64,000 nt of DNA, taken from NCBI GenBank assembly GCA_018228705.1, contig CP073694.1, positions 2,232,001 to 2,296,000 of the forward strand, read 5' to 3'. This document shows positions 36,551-44,202 of this stretch, one piece after another. The notes below the pieces were generated by a model. The model was not told the DNA's origin. It did no database searches and saw nothing but the letters and a program-made list of their open reading frames with translations. Each line of letters begins with the position of its first letter. Position 1 is the first letter of the stretch. This stretch comes from Dysosmobacter sp. Marseille-Q4140 (GTDB lineage: Bacteria > Bacillota > Clostridia > Oscillospirales > Oscillospiraceae). Made by a program: the position numbers and the translations under genes.

Positions 36551-37222
36551 ATGCAGGGAGTGGATCTCATCATCACCATCACCGACCGGGACCGGTGCGA
36601 GGACTTCACCGCCTGGTTTTGCAGCCAGGACATTCCCCTGGTGCTGACGGCGCTGGGCCGGGGCACCGCTACCACGGAGATCCTGGACTGCCTGGGGCTG
36701 GAGGATTCAGAGAAGGCCGTGCTGCTGTGCGTGGCGCCCCGGTCCCCCCGCCTGATCCGCCGGGCGGCGCGGGAGCTGTGGCTGGACGTGCCGGGCAACG
36801 GCGTACTGATGGCGGTGCCGGTGGACAGCATCGGCGGGCGGACCGCCAAGGAATATCTGCTGCATCAGCAGGAGGGAGAGTCCCCCATGACGGAGCAAGA
36901 GAAAACCCACGAGTTGATCGTGGTCATTACCAATCAGGGCTATACGGACCAGGTCATGGATGCTGCCAGGGCCGCCGGGGCCACCGGCGGCACCGCCGTT
37001 CACGCCAAGGGCACCGGCACGGAGCTGGCCAAGCGGTTTTTCGGGGTGTCCATCGCCTCGGAGCGGGAGTTGATCTTCATCCTGGCCCGGGTGGAGGACA
37101 AAAAGCCCATCATGAAGGCCGTCATGGACCAGGCAGGCATGAACAGCAAGGCCCAGTCCCTGGTGTTCTCCCTGCCGGTCAGCGGACTGGCCGGCCTGCG
37201 GACCCTGGATACGGAGGAATAA
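36551..37222 (+). CDS. tandem P-II-like (GlnB superfamily) regulatory protein
   Basis: 223 residues made of two GlnB-like domains. Domain 1 is about 1-105, starting VDLIITITDRDRCEDFTAWF with GRGTATTEIL. Domain 2 is about 118-215, starting HELIVVITNQGYTDQVMDAARAAG with a loop AKGTGTELAKRFFGVSI and ERELIFILARVEDKKPIMKAV. P-II proteins bind nucleotides or small metabolites and control membrane transporters. The conserved neighbour here is the DUF1538 membrane protein, 25 bp upstream. A good AGGAGGG site precedes the ATG. Two fused copies suggest a pseudo-symmetric partner for the two-repeat membrane protein. That idea is inference. Confidence 0.75.
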   Translation: MQGVDLIITITDRDRCEDFTAWFCSQDIPLVLTALGRGTATTEILDCLGLEDSEKAVLLCVAPRSPRLIRRAARELWLDVPGNGVLMAVPVDSIGGRTAKEYLLHQQEGESPMTEQEKTHELIVVITNQGYTDQVMDAARAAGATGGTAVHAKGTGTELAKRFFGVSIASERELIFILARVEDKKPIMKAVMDQAGMNSKAQSLVFSLPVSGLAGLRTLDTEE

Positions 37223-37259
37223 AAGACCGGCCCGCCGCTTTCAGCGGCGGGCCGGTCTT
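37223..37259. terminator. bidirectional terminator
   Basis: AAGACCGGCCCGCCGCT-TTC-AGCGGCGGGCCGGTCTT, a perfect 17-bp stem between the P-II-like gene and convergent DUF6485 gene. Confidence 0.8.
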
Positions 37260-37277
37260 GCGTCAGGAGCGCGTTTT

Positions 37278-37466
37278 TCACAGCAGCCCCCGGTCCCGGG
37301 CCAGAGCCTCCACGCTGCGGTCGTAGGTGGCCTCCGCCTCCGGAGAGAAGAAGCAGCCGGGGACCCCCTCGCCGTGGTCCCGATGGTGGGCCACGCACTC
37401 ACAGCACTTGCCGTGCCGGGGGCAGTTGTAGGTGCAGGGGCAGGGACGGGTGTTGTCGCAAGCCAT
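37278..37466 (-). CDS. DUF6485 family cysteine-rich protein
   Basis: 62 residues with a likely metal-binding centre: CPCTYNCPRHGKCCECVAHH and CFFSPEAEATYDRSVE. Seven cysteines and two histidines in the first 45 residues. This agrees with the small DUF6485 family of Clostridia, function unknown. AAGGAGG lies 9 nt before ATG 37466; the longer upstream frame has no ribosome site. Family name from memory of the CxCxxxxC...CCEC pattern. Confidence 0.75.
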   Translation of the reverse strand: MACDNTRPCPCTYNCPRHGKCCECVAHHRDHGEGVPGCFFSPEAEATYDRSVEALARDRGLL

Positions 37467-37574
37467 GTACAGTCCTCCTTTTTCCGATTCTGCTTCCAGT
37501 GTATCACCGGGAGGCCGGGTGGGGAAGATGAAAACACCGTTTTTTTGTTCCAATGCCGAACAGACGGGAAAATC

Positions 37575-37603
37575 TTGCAAACCGCCGCGGAGTATGATAC
37601 ATT
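37575..37603 (+). promoter_or_regulatory. promoter of prfC
   Basis: TTGCAA at 37575-37580, 17-bp spacer, TACATT at 37598-37603. Start of transcription expected at about 37610-37612. Confidence 0.5.
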
Positions 37604-37613
37604 GAACAGTCGA

Positions 37614-37672
37614 GAACCCGTGTTCACGGGCAGGGAACGCCCGGGGTCTTCCCTGCCGGTGAAAGCGGGTTC
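37614..37672 (+). promoter_or_regulatory. 24-bp stem-loop at the 5' end of the prfC transcript
   Basis: The arms 37614-37637 (GAACCCGTGTTCACGGGCAG...) and 37649-37672 match at 21 of 24 positions, with an 11-nt loop. It begins within a few nt of the predicted transcript start and ends 21 nt before the prfC ATG, leaving the AGGAGG site free. A 5'-terminal stem of this kind can shield an mRNA from RNase J or control translation. Confidence 0.55.
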
Positions 37673-37693
37673 CTGAGAAAGAGGAGGAAACAT

Positions 37694-39274
37694 ATGCCCA
37701 CCCTGAATGAAGAGATCACCCGGCGGCGGACCTTCGCCATCATCTCCCACCCCGACGCCGGCAAGACCACCCTGACGGAAAAATTCCTGCTGTACGGCGG
37801 GGCCATCGCCCAGGCCGGCGAGGTCAAGGGCAAGCGGGCCCGGGCCGCCACGTCGGACTGGATGGAGATCGAGAAGCAGCGCGGCATCTCCGTCACGTCC
37901 TCGGTACTGCAGTTCCAGCACGACGGCTTCTGCGTCAACATCCTGGATACCCCCGGCCACCAGGACTTCTCCGAGGACACCTACCGCACCCTCATGGCGG
38001 CGGACAGCGCCGTCATGGTCATCGACGGGGCCAAGGGCGTGGAGCCCCAGACCCGCAAGCTCTTCAAGGTCTGCGCCCTGCGGCACATCCCCATCTTCAC
38101 CTTCATCAACAAGATGGACCGGGAGACCCGGGACCCTCTGGAGCTGTGCGAAGAGGTGGAGCGGGAGCTGGGTATCGACACCTATCCCGTCAACTGGCCC
38201 ATCGGCTGCGGCCGGGAGTTCCAGGGCGTCTACGACCGCCAGAAAAAGCACATCCTCTTCTTCTCCGGCGAGGGCCACGCCAAAAAGGCCGCCGCCATGG
38301 AGGTGGACCTGGAGGACGAGGTGGTGGACCACACCATCGGCGAGACCCGGGCTGCCGCCCTGCGGGAGGAAGTGGAGCTGCTGGGGGCCGGACGGGAGTT
38401 CGACCTCAAGGCCGTGCGCAACGGCACCCTCTCCCCGGTGTTCTTCGGCTCCGCACTCACCAACTTCGGTGTGGAGCCCTTCCTGGAGGCCTTCCTCCAG
38501 ATGACCACGCCGCCCCTGCCCCGGGTCAGCGACCAGGGGGAGGTGGACGTGTTCTCCGAGGACTTCTCCGCCTTCGTGTTCAAGATCCAGGCCAACATGA
38601 ACAAGGCCCACCGGGACCGGCTGGCCTTCATGCGGATCTGCTCCGGCAAGTTCAAGCGGGAGACGGAGTACTACCACGTGCAAAGCGGCAAGAAGCTGCG
38701 CCTTTCCCAGCCCCAGCAGATGATGGCCGCGGAGCGGGAGATCGTGGACGAGGCCTACGCCGGGGACATCATCGGCGTGTTCGACCCGGGCCTTTTTTCC
38801 ATCGGCGACACCATCACCGTGCCCGGCAAGAAGTTCCGCTTCTCCGGCATCCCCACCTTCGAGCCGGAGCACTTCATGCGGGTCAGCCCCATGGACACCA
38901 TGAAGCGCAAGCAGTTCATCAAGGGCACGGAGCAGATCGCCCAGGAGGGCGCCATCCAGATCTTCAAGGTCCCCGGCGCCGGTCTGGAGGAGGTCATCGT
39001 GGGCGTGGTGGGCACGCTGCAGTTTGACGTGTTCCAGTACCGCATGCGCAGCGAGTACGGCGTGGAGCTGCGGATGGAGGGATTGCCCTTCGACCACCTG
39101 CGGGTGGTGACCGAGTGCCCCTGCGAGCCCGCCGACCTGGTCCTCTGCACCGGCGCGGCGCTGCTGGAGGACTTCAAGGGCCGGCTGCTGATCGCCTTCG
39201 GCGGCGAGTGGTCCGTGGGCTTCCTGACCAAGCACAACCCCGGCCTGGTTCTGGCGGAGTCGCTGTCTGTATAA
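37694..39274 (+). CDS. prfC: peptide chain release factor 3
   Basis: 526 residues. G-domain motifs SHPDAGKTT (G1), RGISVTSSV (G2), DTPGHQDF (G3) and NKMDRE (G4) are followed by RF3-specific domains II and III (VQSGKKLRLSQPQQMMA, EVIVGVVGTLQFDVFQYRM). RF3 is the GTPase that removes RF1/RF2 after peptide release. Start after GAGGAGG. Single gene with terminator at 39283. RF3 is not universal in Clostridia. Confidence 0.96.
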   Translation: MPTLNEEITRRRTFAIISHPDAGKTTLTEKFLLYGGAIAQAGEVKGKRARAATSDWMEIEKQRGISVTSSVLQFQHDGFCVNILDTPGHQDFSEDTYRTLMAADSAVMVIDGAKGVEPQTRKLFKVCALRHIPIFTFINKMDRETRDPLELCEEVERELGIDTYPVNWPIGCGREFQGVYDRQKKHILFFSGEGHAKKAAAMEVDLEDEVVDHTIGETRAAALREEVELLGAGREFDLKAVRNGTLSPVFFGSALTNFGVEPFLEAFLQMTTPPLPRVSDQGEVDVFSEDFSAFVFKIQANMNKAHRDRLAFMRICSGKFKRETEYYHVQSGKKLRLSQPQQMMAAEREIVDEAYAGDIIGVFDPGLFSIGDTITVPGKKFRFSGIPTFEPEHFMRVSPMDTMKRKQFIKGTEQIAQEGAIQIFKVPGAGLEEVIVGVVGTLQFDVFQYRMRSEYGVELRMEGLPFDHLRVVTECPCEPADLVLCTGAALLEDFKGRLLIAFGGEWSVGFLTKHNPGLVLAESLSV

Positions 39275-39282
39275 AAAGGAAA

Positions 39283-39322
39283 GAGCAGCGGGAGAGGCAA
39301 ACGCCTCTCCCGCTGTTTGTTT
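39283..39322. terminator. bidirectional terminator after prfC
   Basis: AGCGGGAGAGGC-AAAC-GCCTCTCCCGCT (39287-39314), then GTTTGTTTATT. It separates prfC from the convergent XRE gene. Confidence 0.75.
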
Positions 39323-40037
39323 ATTGCTCCGGCGGCTTTCTCCGCCCGGGAAAGCCCAGCAGACCCAGTACGACTCCCGCCAGAAACGAAAGGGGCGGCA
39401 GCAGGCCCGTGTGACGGACGGTGAACAGGGAGATGGGATTGGCGGGGATCTCCTGACTGAAGGAATACCCGCCCCCGGCGCTCCGCAGCGCCAGCAGCTC
39501 CAGCGTGCCCTGGATCAGGGATACCGTCAGCGGCAGCATGGCCAGCAGCCATACCGCCAGCACCGCCAGGATACCCCGGCGGGTCCACGCCGCCCAGGGA
39601 CGGTCCGGGGGACGGGCGTTCAGCAGCGCCAGGGCGCCCTGGGCCGCCGTCCACCCCAGGGCCACCAGGGACAGGGGCAGCAGGATCAGCTTGCACAGGA
39701 AGAAGGGAGCGGAGATGTTCGTCCGCTCAAAGAGGTCTGCGGCCTGCCGCCCGCCCCACCAGACCAGGGCCAGCAGCAGCGCGCTCACCACTGCTCCCGC
39801 CGCCACACGCCGCAGCCGGGCGGTCCGGTCCGTCTGCGCCGGACCGTAGAGGACCTCCGTCACGTCGGCGCCCAGGGCCTCCGCCAGGGCCGTCAGCATC
39901 TCCACGTCCGGCCGGGATCGGCCGGTCTCGTAGTTGGAGACCGTCTGCCGGGTGACGTGGAGGGCCTCCGCCAGCTGATCCTGGCTCAGGCCCCGCCGGG
40001 TCCGCAGAGCGCGGATGTTTTTTCCAATGTCCCGCAT
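39321..40037 (-). CDS. XRE-family regulator with membrane domain
   Basis: 238 residues. The N-terminal helix-turn-helix is IGKNIRALRTRRGLSQDQLA with HVTRQTVSNYETGRSRPD, residues about 5-60. Then come a linker and four hydrophobic segments (AAGAVVSALLLALVWWGG, FFLCKLILLPLSLVALGW, GILAVLAVWLLAMLPLTV, LPPLSFLAGVVLGLLGFP). Such membrane-anchored XRE proteins are frequent in Clostridia; the signal they sense is unknown. ATG 40037 has AAAAGGAGG 10-13 nt upstream. Confidence 0.85.
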   Translation of the reverse strand: MRDIGKNIRALRTRRGLSQDQLAEALHVTRQTVSNYETGRSRPDVEMLTALAEALGADVTEVLYGPAQTDRTARLRRVAAGAVVSALLLALVWWGGRQAADLFERTNISAPFFLCKLILLPLSLVALGWTAAQGALALLNARPPDRPWAAWTRRGILAVLAVWLLAMLPLTVSLIQGTLELLALRSAGGGYSFSQEIPANPISLFTVRHTGLLPPLSFLAGVVLGLLGFPGRRKPPEQ

Positions 40038-40118
40038 GGGCTCACCCCCTCCTTTTCCGGCTCCATTGTACGGCAGAGGGACCGGGATTGTCACGCAAAG
40101 AGTCTTTGCACCGGCGGT

Positions 40119-41690
40119 TTACAGGGCCTTTCCGCTCCGCGCGCCGGTAAAGCGGCCCTCCGCCACGGCGGGGACGCCGTTCACGAACACGTAGTCCATG
40201 CCCTGCGCCAGCTGCTCCGGATCGGCCCAGGTGCCCGTCTCGTGGATGTGCTCCAGAGAGAACAGGCACAGGTCCGCGTCGGCGCCCGCCTCGATCCGGC
40301 CCTTTTTCGTGAGGCCGAAGCGGTCCGCCGCCTGCCGGGTGATCTTGTGGACGGCCTGGGGCAGTGTCAGCACGCCCCTTTGGGCCACATAGGTCTCCAG
40401 CAGCCGGGGGAAGGTGCCATACACCCGGGGGTGCAGGAGCCCGGCGGGATAGGTGGCGTCGGAGATCACGCCGGAAAAGGGGGCGCGGAGAATGTCCGCG
40501 ATGTCGTCCTCGTGGGCGATGAAGTCGATCATGGAGGGGCCGCAGTCCTCCGCCACCAGCAGGTCGAACAATGCGTCAAAGGGATCCTTCCCCTGGGCGC
40601 CGGCGATATAGGCGATGGACCTGCCCTCAAAGGCCCGGTGCTCCGGCCGCTTCAGAGAGGCGGCCAGGATGTTGTCAAAGCCCGCCAGATCCGCGATGTT
40701 CTCAAAGTCCCGGCCGGTCTCCATCCGCCGCCGCATCTGCCGCCGCTGCTCCGGGTCCCGGAGGGCGGCGGTCAGGGCCGCCGTGCCGCCCGAGAGGAAC
40801 TCCGGCGGCAGCACGTGGATCAGCTGGGTGGACCCGGCGGGGTAGGGGTACACATCGCAGCTTACGTCCAGGCCCTCCTCCCGTGCCGCGGCGATTCGCG
40901 CGAGCATCCGGGGCACGACGCTGCGCCAGTTGCGCTGGCCGATGGCCTTGAGATGGCTGATCTCCACCGGCGTCTCCAGGGCCTTTGCCGCCGTCAGCAT
41001 CTCCTCCAGGGCGGCCTCCACGCCGTCGCCCTCCTGGCGCATGTGGACGGTGACGACCCGGCCGGACCGGCGCAGGGGCGCCAGGGCCCGGATCAGGCCC
41101 TCTGTGTCGTAAAAGCACTCCGGCGCGTACCCAAGGCCCAGTGATACCCCCAGGGCGCCGTCCGCCAGGGCCCGCTCCAGGGCGGCGTGAATGGCCCGGT
41201 ACGCCTCATCGGAGAGGGGGCCGGCCCCGAAGCCCGCGGCGCAGGCGCGGAGGGTCCCCATGCCCACCAGCATCCCGGCGCTGAGGGCGGGCCGGACGGC
41301 GGTGAGCCGGGCCCGGTAGTCCGCCAGAGTGGGAAAGGCCTTCCCCGGACCGGTGATGGGGGCCAGATAGTCCAGCACCGCCTGTTGGTTGGGCCCCGCC
41401 ACCGGGGCCAGGGACAGCCCGCAGTTGCCGTTCAGGATCGTGGTCAGGCCCTGGGCCAGCTCCGCCCGGCCGTGGTCCGCCGCCAGCATGACGGCGTCGC
41501 CGTGGCGGTGGATGTCGATGAAGCCGGGGGTCAGATACCGCCCGGCGGCGTCGATCACCGTCCGGGCCTCCGCGCCGTGCAGGTCTCCCACGGCGGCGAT
41601 GGACCCGCCGGAGAGGGCCACGTCGGCGGAGACCGCCGCGGCACCGGAGCCGTCCAGAACGGCGGCGTTTTGGATGAGATAGTCGAACAT
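40119..41690 (-). CDS. N-acyl-D-amino-acid deacylase family amidohydrolase
   Basis: 523 residues. The amidohydrolase barrel has metal motif FIDIHRHGD (near 59-67), then GNCG(LSLAPV), HMRQEGDGVEAALEEML, EISHLKAIG with a metal His, and DVYPYPAGSTQL. The C-terminus reads FGLTKKGRIEAGADADLCLF, common to D-aminoacylases. These release D-amino acids from N-acyl forms; dihydropyrimidinase-like members also exist, so the substrate is open. ATG 41690 follows AGGAGG by 7 nt. It forms a probable unit with the XRE gene downstream. Confidence 0.85.
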   Translation of the reverse strand: MFDYLIQNAAVLDGSGAAAVSADVALSGGSIAAVGDLHGAEARTVIDAAGRYLTPGFIDIHRHGDAVMLAADHGRAELAQGLTTILNGNCGLSLAPVAGPNQQAVLDYLAPITGPGKAFPTLADYRARLTAVRPALSAGMLVGMGTLRACAAGFGAGPLSDEAYRAIHAALERALADGALGVSLGLGYAPECFYDTEGLIRALAPLRRSGRVVTVHMRQEGDGVEAALEEMLTAAKALETPVEISHLKAIGQRNWRSVVPRMLARIAAAREEGLDVSCDVYPYPAGSTQLIHVLPPEFLSGGTAALTAALRDPEQRRQMRRRMETGRDFENIADLAGFDNILAASLKRPEHRAFEGRSIAYIAGAQGKDPFDALFDLLVAEDCGPSMIDFIAHEDDIADILRAPFSGVISDATYPAGLLHPRVYGTFPRLLETYVAQRGVLTLPQAVHKITRQAADRFGLTKKGRIEAGADADLCLFSLEHIHETGTWADPEQLAQGMDYVFVNGVPAVAEGRFTGARSGKAL

Positions 41691-41838
41691 ACACCCGCCT
41701 CCTTGCTGTTTTGGACCAGTGTAGCACCCCGCCGGAGGCTTTGCAAGGGACGCAGTTGTAACCTTTTTGTAAGGAACGGGAGCGCCGAAATGTGATATGC
41801 TGAAAAAAGCGGATAACGCTGAAAAAGGAGGCATTTCC

Positions 41839-42846
41839 ATGGCCGGTGTGTGCGGAAGGGACTGTATGGGCTGTGAGGACCGGCAGCGGTATGGCTGCCG
41901 GGGATGTCTGGAGACGGGAGGCAATCCCGTGTGGGGCGGCTGCCGGGTGACGGCCTGCTGCCACAGCCAGGGAATGCAGAACTGCGGCGAGTGTCCTTCC
42001 CGCCAGGAGTGCCCCAAGCCGGAGGACATGGAGCGGCTGCGGCAGCAGTGGGAGCAGGAGGAGCAGAAGCGGCAGGCGGACTGGCGGGCGGGTCTGGTCC
42101 GGCGGACGCCAGTCCTGGAGAAATGGCTGCCGGTGCTGTTCTGGCTGAGCCTTGTGAGTATGGCGCTGAACCTGGCGGACCGGCTGCCCCTGAGCCAGTG
42201 GCTCTCTCTGGCCCTCAGCGCGGTGAGCCTGGGCCTGGGGATCGCGGCCCTGGTGGCCTACTGGAAGCTGTCGGTCCTGTCGGGGCGGCTGCGGCTGGTG
42301 TGGCGGCTGCAGCTGGCCACCCAGATCGTGGGCGTGGCGGCCATCGCGGCGATGCTGCCCGCGCTGTTCCGTGCGGCGTCCGGCCCGGCGGTGTCGGATC
42401 TCATGAGCGTGTTGGGCATTTCCATCGGACTGGGCCTCGTCGGCGCGCTGGCGGTGACGGTGATGGGGATGGTGGCGACGTATCAGTTTTGCGGGGCCAT
42501 GGCGGAGGAGCTGGAGCAGAGCGATCCGCCCCAGGCGGACCGGGACGGCCCCACGCTCTTCCGGCCCGGGACCGGGCAGAGCCTGGCGAAGAGCTGGCTG
42601 CTGCTGCGCAAGTGCATCTTCTGGAGCCTGGGCGCTCTGGTGGGGCTGATCGTGCTGGCGCTGATCGTGCGGAGCAGTTTTGGTTTTGCGCTCCTGCTGC
42701 TCCTGGGCGCGCTGGTGGCGGCGCTGGTGCTGGCGGGCTGCGCCATCGCGCACCTGGTGATGCTGTGGAAAACCGGACGGTTCTTCCGGGACCTGCGGCC
42801 GGTGGACCCGCCTCTGCCGCCCGCGGGGGAAGATGCAGCTCTATAA
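41839..42846 (+). CDS. DUF3795-like cysteine-rich domain fused to a membrane domain
   Basis: 335 residues. The first 60 are cysteine-rich (MAGVCGRDCMGCEDRQRYGC, then RGCLETGG, CRVTACCHSQGMQNCGEC, CPKPEDMERLRQQW). This agrees with DUF3795, a putative metal-binding domain that normally stands alone. A charged helix (about 60-90) leads to about six hydrophobic segments (100-320). A short acidic tail ends the protein. AAGGAGG lies 7 nt before ATG 41839. The function is unknown; the fusion suggests a membrane-tethered metal or redox sensor. No partner gene is evident. Confidence 0.7.
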   Translation: MAGVCGRDCMGCEDRQRYGCRGCLETGGNPVWGGCRVTACCHSQGMQNCGECPSRQECPKPEDMERLRQQWEQEEQKRQADWRAGLVRRTPVLEKWLPVLFWLSLVSMALNLADRLPLSQWLSLALSAVSLGLGIAALVAYWKLSVLSGRLRLVWRLQLATQIVGVAAIAAMLPALFRAASGPAVSDLMSVLGISIGLGLVGALAVTVMGMVATYQFCGAMAEELEQSDPPQADRDGPTLFRPGTGQSLAKSWLLLRKCIFWSLGALVGLIVLALIVRSSFGFALLLLLGALVAALVLAGCAIAHLVMLWKTGRFFRDLRPVDPPLPPAGEDAAL

Positions 42847-42860
42847 GAAAGAGATATACA

Positions 42861-42897
42861 AGAAAAGCGGACGCTCTCAGGGCGTCCGCTTTTTTTA
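42861..42897. terminator. bidirectional terminator
   Basis: AGCGGACGC-TCTCA-GGGCGTCCGCT (42865-42890) with AAAA before and TTTTTTT after; between the DUF3795 fusion and convergent pta. Confidence 0.85.
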
Positions 42898-42913
42898 TGT
42901 TAATGTACGAGGA

Positions 42914-43894
42914 TCAGTCCTGGCACAGGCCGGCGGTGATGATGGCCATGGAGTAGACCTCCAGGGCGTTGCAGCCGCGGCTGAGGTCGTTGATGGGGGC
43001 GTTCAGGCCCTGCAGGATGGGGCCGTACGCGTCGAAGGAGCCCATGCGCTGGGCGATCTTGTAGCCGATGTTGCCGGCGTTGATGTCGGGGAAGATGAAG
43101 GTGTTGGCATGGCCGGCCACGGGGGAATCGGGGCACTTGGTGTGGGCCACGCGGGGAGCGACGGCGGCGTCGAACTGCAGCTCGCCGTCCATGGCCAGAT
43201 CCGGCGCGGCGGCCTTGGCCTTGGCGCAGGCGTTGCGCATCTTGTCCACGTCCTCACCCTTGCCGGAGCCCAGGGTGGAATAGCTCAGGAAGGCGATCTT
43301 GGGATCGATGCCGAACACCTTGGCGGTGGCAGCGGTCTCCAGGGCGATCTCCACCAGCTCGTCCTCAGTGGGCTTGATGTTGATGGCGCAGTCGCCCATG
43401 GCCAGGACCTCGTTCTCGCCGGTGGCGGAGGGACGGACCAGAATGAAGCAGGAGGAGACGATCTTGTTGCCGGGCTTGGTCTTGATGATCTGCAGGGCGG
43501 GACGGACGGTGTCGGCGGTGGAGTAGGTGGCGCCGCCCAGCAGGGCGTCGGCGTAGCCCATCTTCACCAGCATGGTGCCGAAGTAGTTGGCCTGCTGCAG
43601 GGCGGCGCGGCACTGCTCCTCGGTCATCTTGCCCTTGCGCAGCTCCACCATGGCGGCAACCATCTTGTCCATGTCGGCAAAGGTGGCGGGATCGACGATC
43701 TCGGCACCGCGGATGTTGAAGCCGATCTCCTCGGCGGCGGCCTGGATCTCCTCGGCGTTGCCCACCAGCACGGGGGTCAGGAAGGTACCGGACAGCAGGC
43801 GGGCGGAAGCCTCCAGAATACGGGGATCGGTGCCCTCGGTGAACACGATCTTCCGGGGATGGGCCTTCAGCTTTTTGATGAGAAATTCAAACAT
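42914..43894 (-). CDS. pta: phosphate acetyltransferase
   Basis: 326 residues, the short form without a regulatory N-domain. Typical motifs: FTEGTDPRILEASARL, GMLVKMGYADALLGGATYST-like segment, FLSYSTLGSGKGEDVDK, DGELQFDAAVAPRVA and FIFPDINAGNIGYKIAQR. It interconverts acetyl-CoA and acetyl phosphate, which feeds acetate fermentation with acetate kinase; ackA is not beside it. ATG 43894 follows GGAGG by 8 nt. Own promoter and terminator. Confidence 0.95.
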   Translation of the reverse strand: MFEFLIKKLKAHPRKIVFTEGTDPRILEASARLLSGTFLTPVLVGNAEEIQAAAEEIGFNIRGAEIVDPATFADMDKMVAAMVELRKGKMTEEQCRAALQQANYFGTMLVKMGYADALLGGATYSTADTVRPALQIIKTKPGNKIVSSCFILVRPSATGENEVLAMGDCAINIKPTEDELVEIALETAATAKVFGIDPKIAFLSYSTLGSGKGEDVDKMRNACAKAKAAAPDLAMDGELQFDAAVAPRVAHTKCPDSPVAGHANTFIFPDINAGNIGYKIAQRMGSFDAYGPILQGLNAPINDLSRGCNALEVYSMAIITAGLCQD

Positions 43895-43945
43895 GTGCGT
43901 TTCCTCCAAAAATGTATGGGTTTGGGTCTGAATTATACCGGTTTC

Positions 43946-43973
43946 ATTATACACCACTGGTCCGCCGGGTCAA
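43946..43973 (-). promoter_or_regulatory. promoter of pta
   Basis: Minus strand TTGACC (43973-43968), 16-bp spacer, perfect TATAAT (43951-43946). Confidence 0.65.
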
Positions 43974-44121
43974 TTAAAAAATAGAATTCCCGGCACAAAA
44001 ATTTGCAGATTCTTTTCACTCCGCCCCGCCGTTTGGAAGGAATTGGCGCCGCATTGGCGGGCATGGTACAAAAAAACAGGAAAAGAACCGAAAATTCGGC
44101 ACTTTTTTACCAAGACAGGGC

Positions 44122-44150
44122 TTGACGAACCAGGGAAAAGAAGGTATCAT
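44122..44150 (+). promoter_or_regulatory. promoter of the M23 peptidase gene
   Basis: TTGACG at 44122-44127, 17-bp spacer, TATCAT at 44145-44150. Confidence 0.65.
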
Positions 44151-44202
44151 GAAACGGTAACAAATTGTAACTTTTTTCTTGGACGTTGTCACAGGAGACG
44201 AT

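Larger units (their letters stand above)
43895..44202. other. intergenic region between divergent pta and the M23 peptidase
   Basis: 308 bp. Contains the pta promoter (minus) and the promoter of the peptidase gene (plus), with about 150 bp of AT-richer DNA between them in which nothing else is recognised. Confidence 0.6.

Noticed and set aside
41206..42753. 515-codon minus-strand frame across two genes
   Set aside because: It covers the DUF3795 fusion antisense and part of the amidohydrolase out of frame, with no motif of its own.
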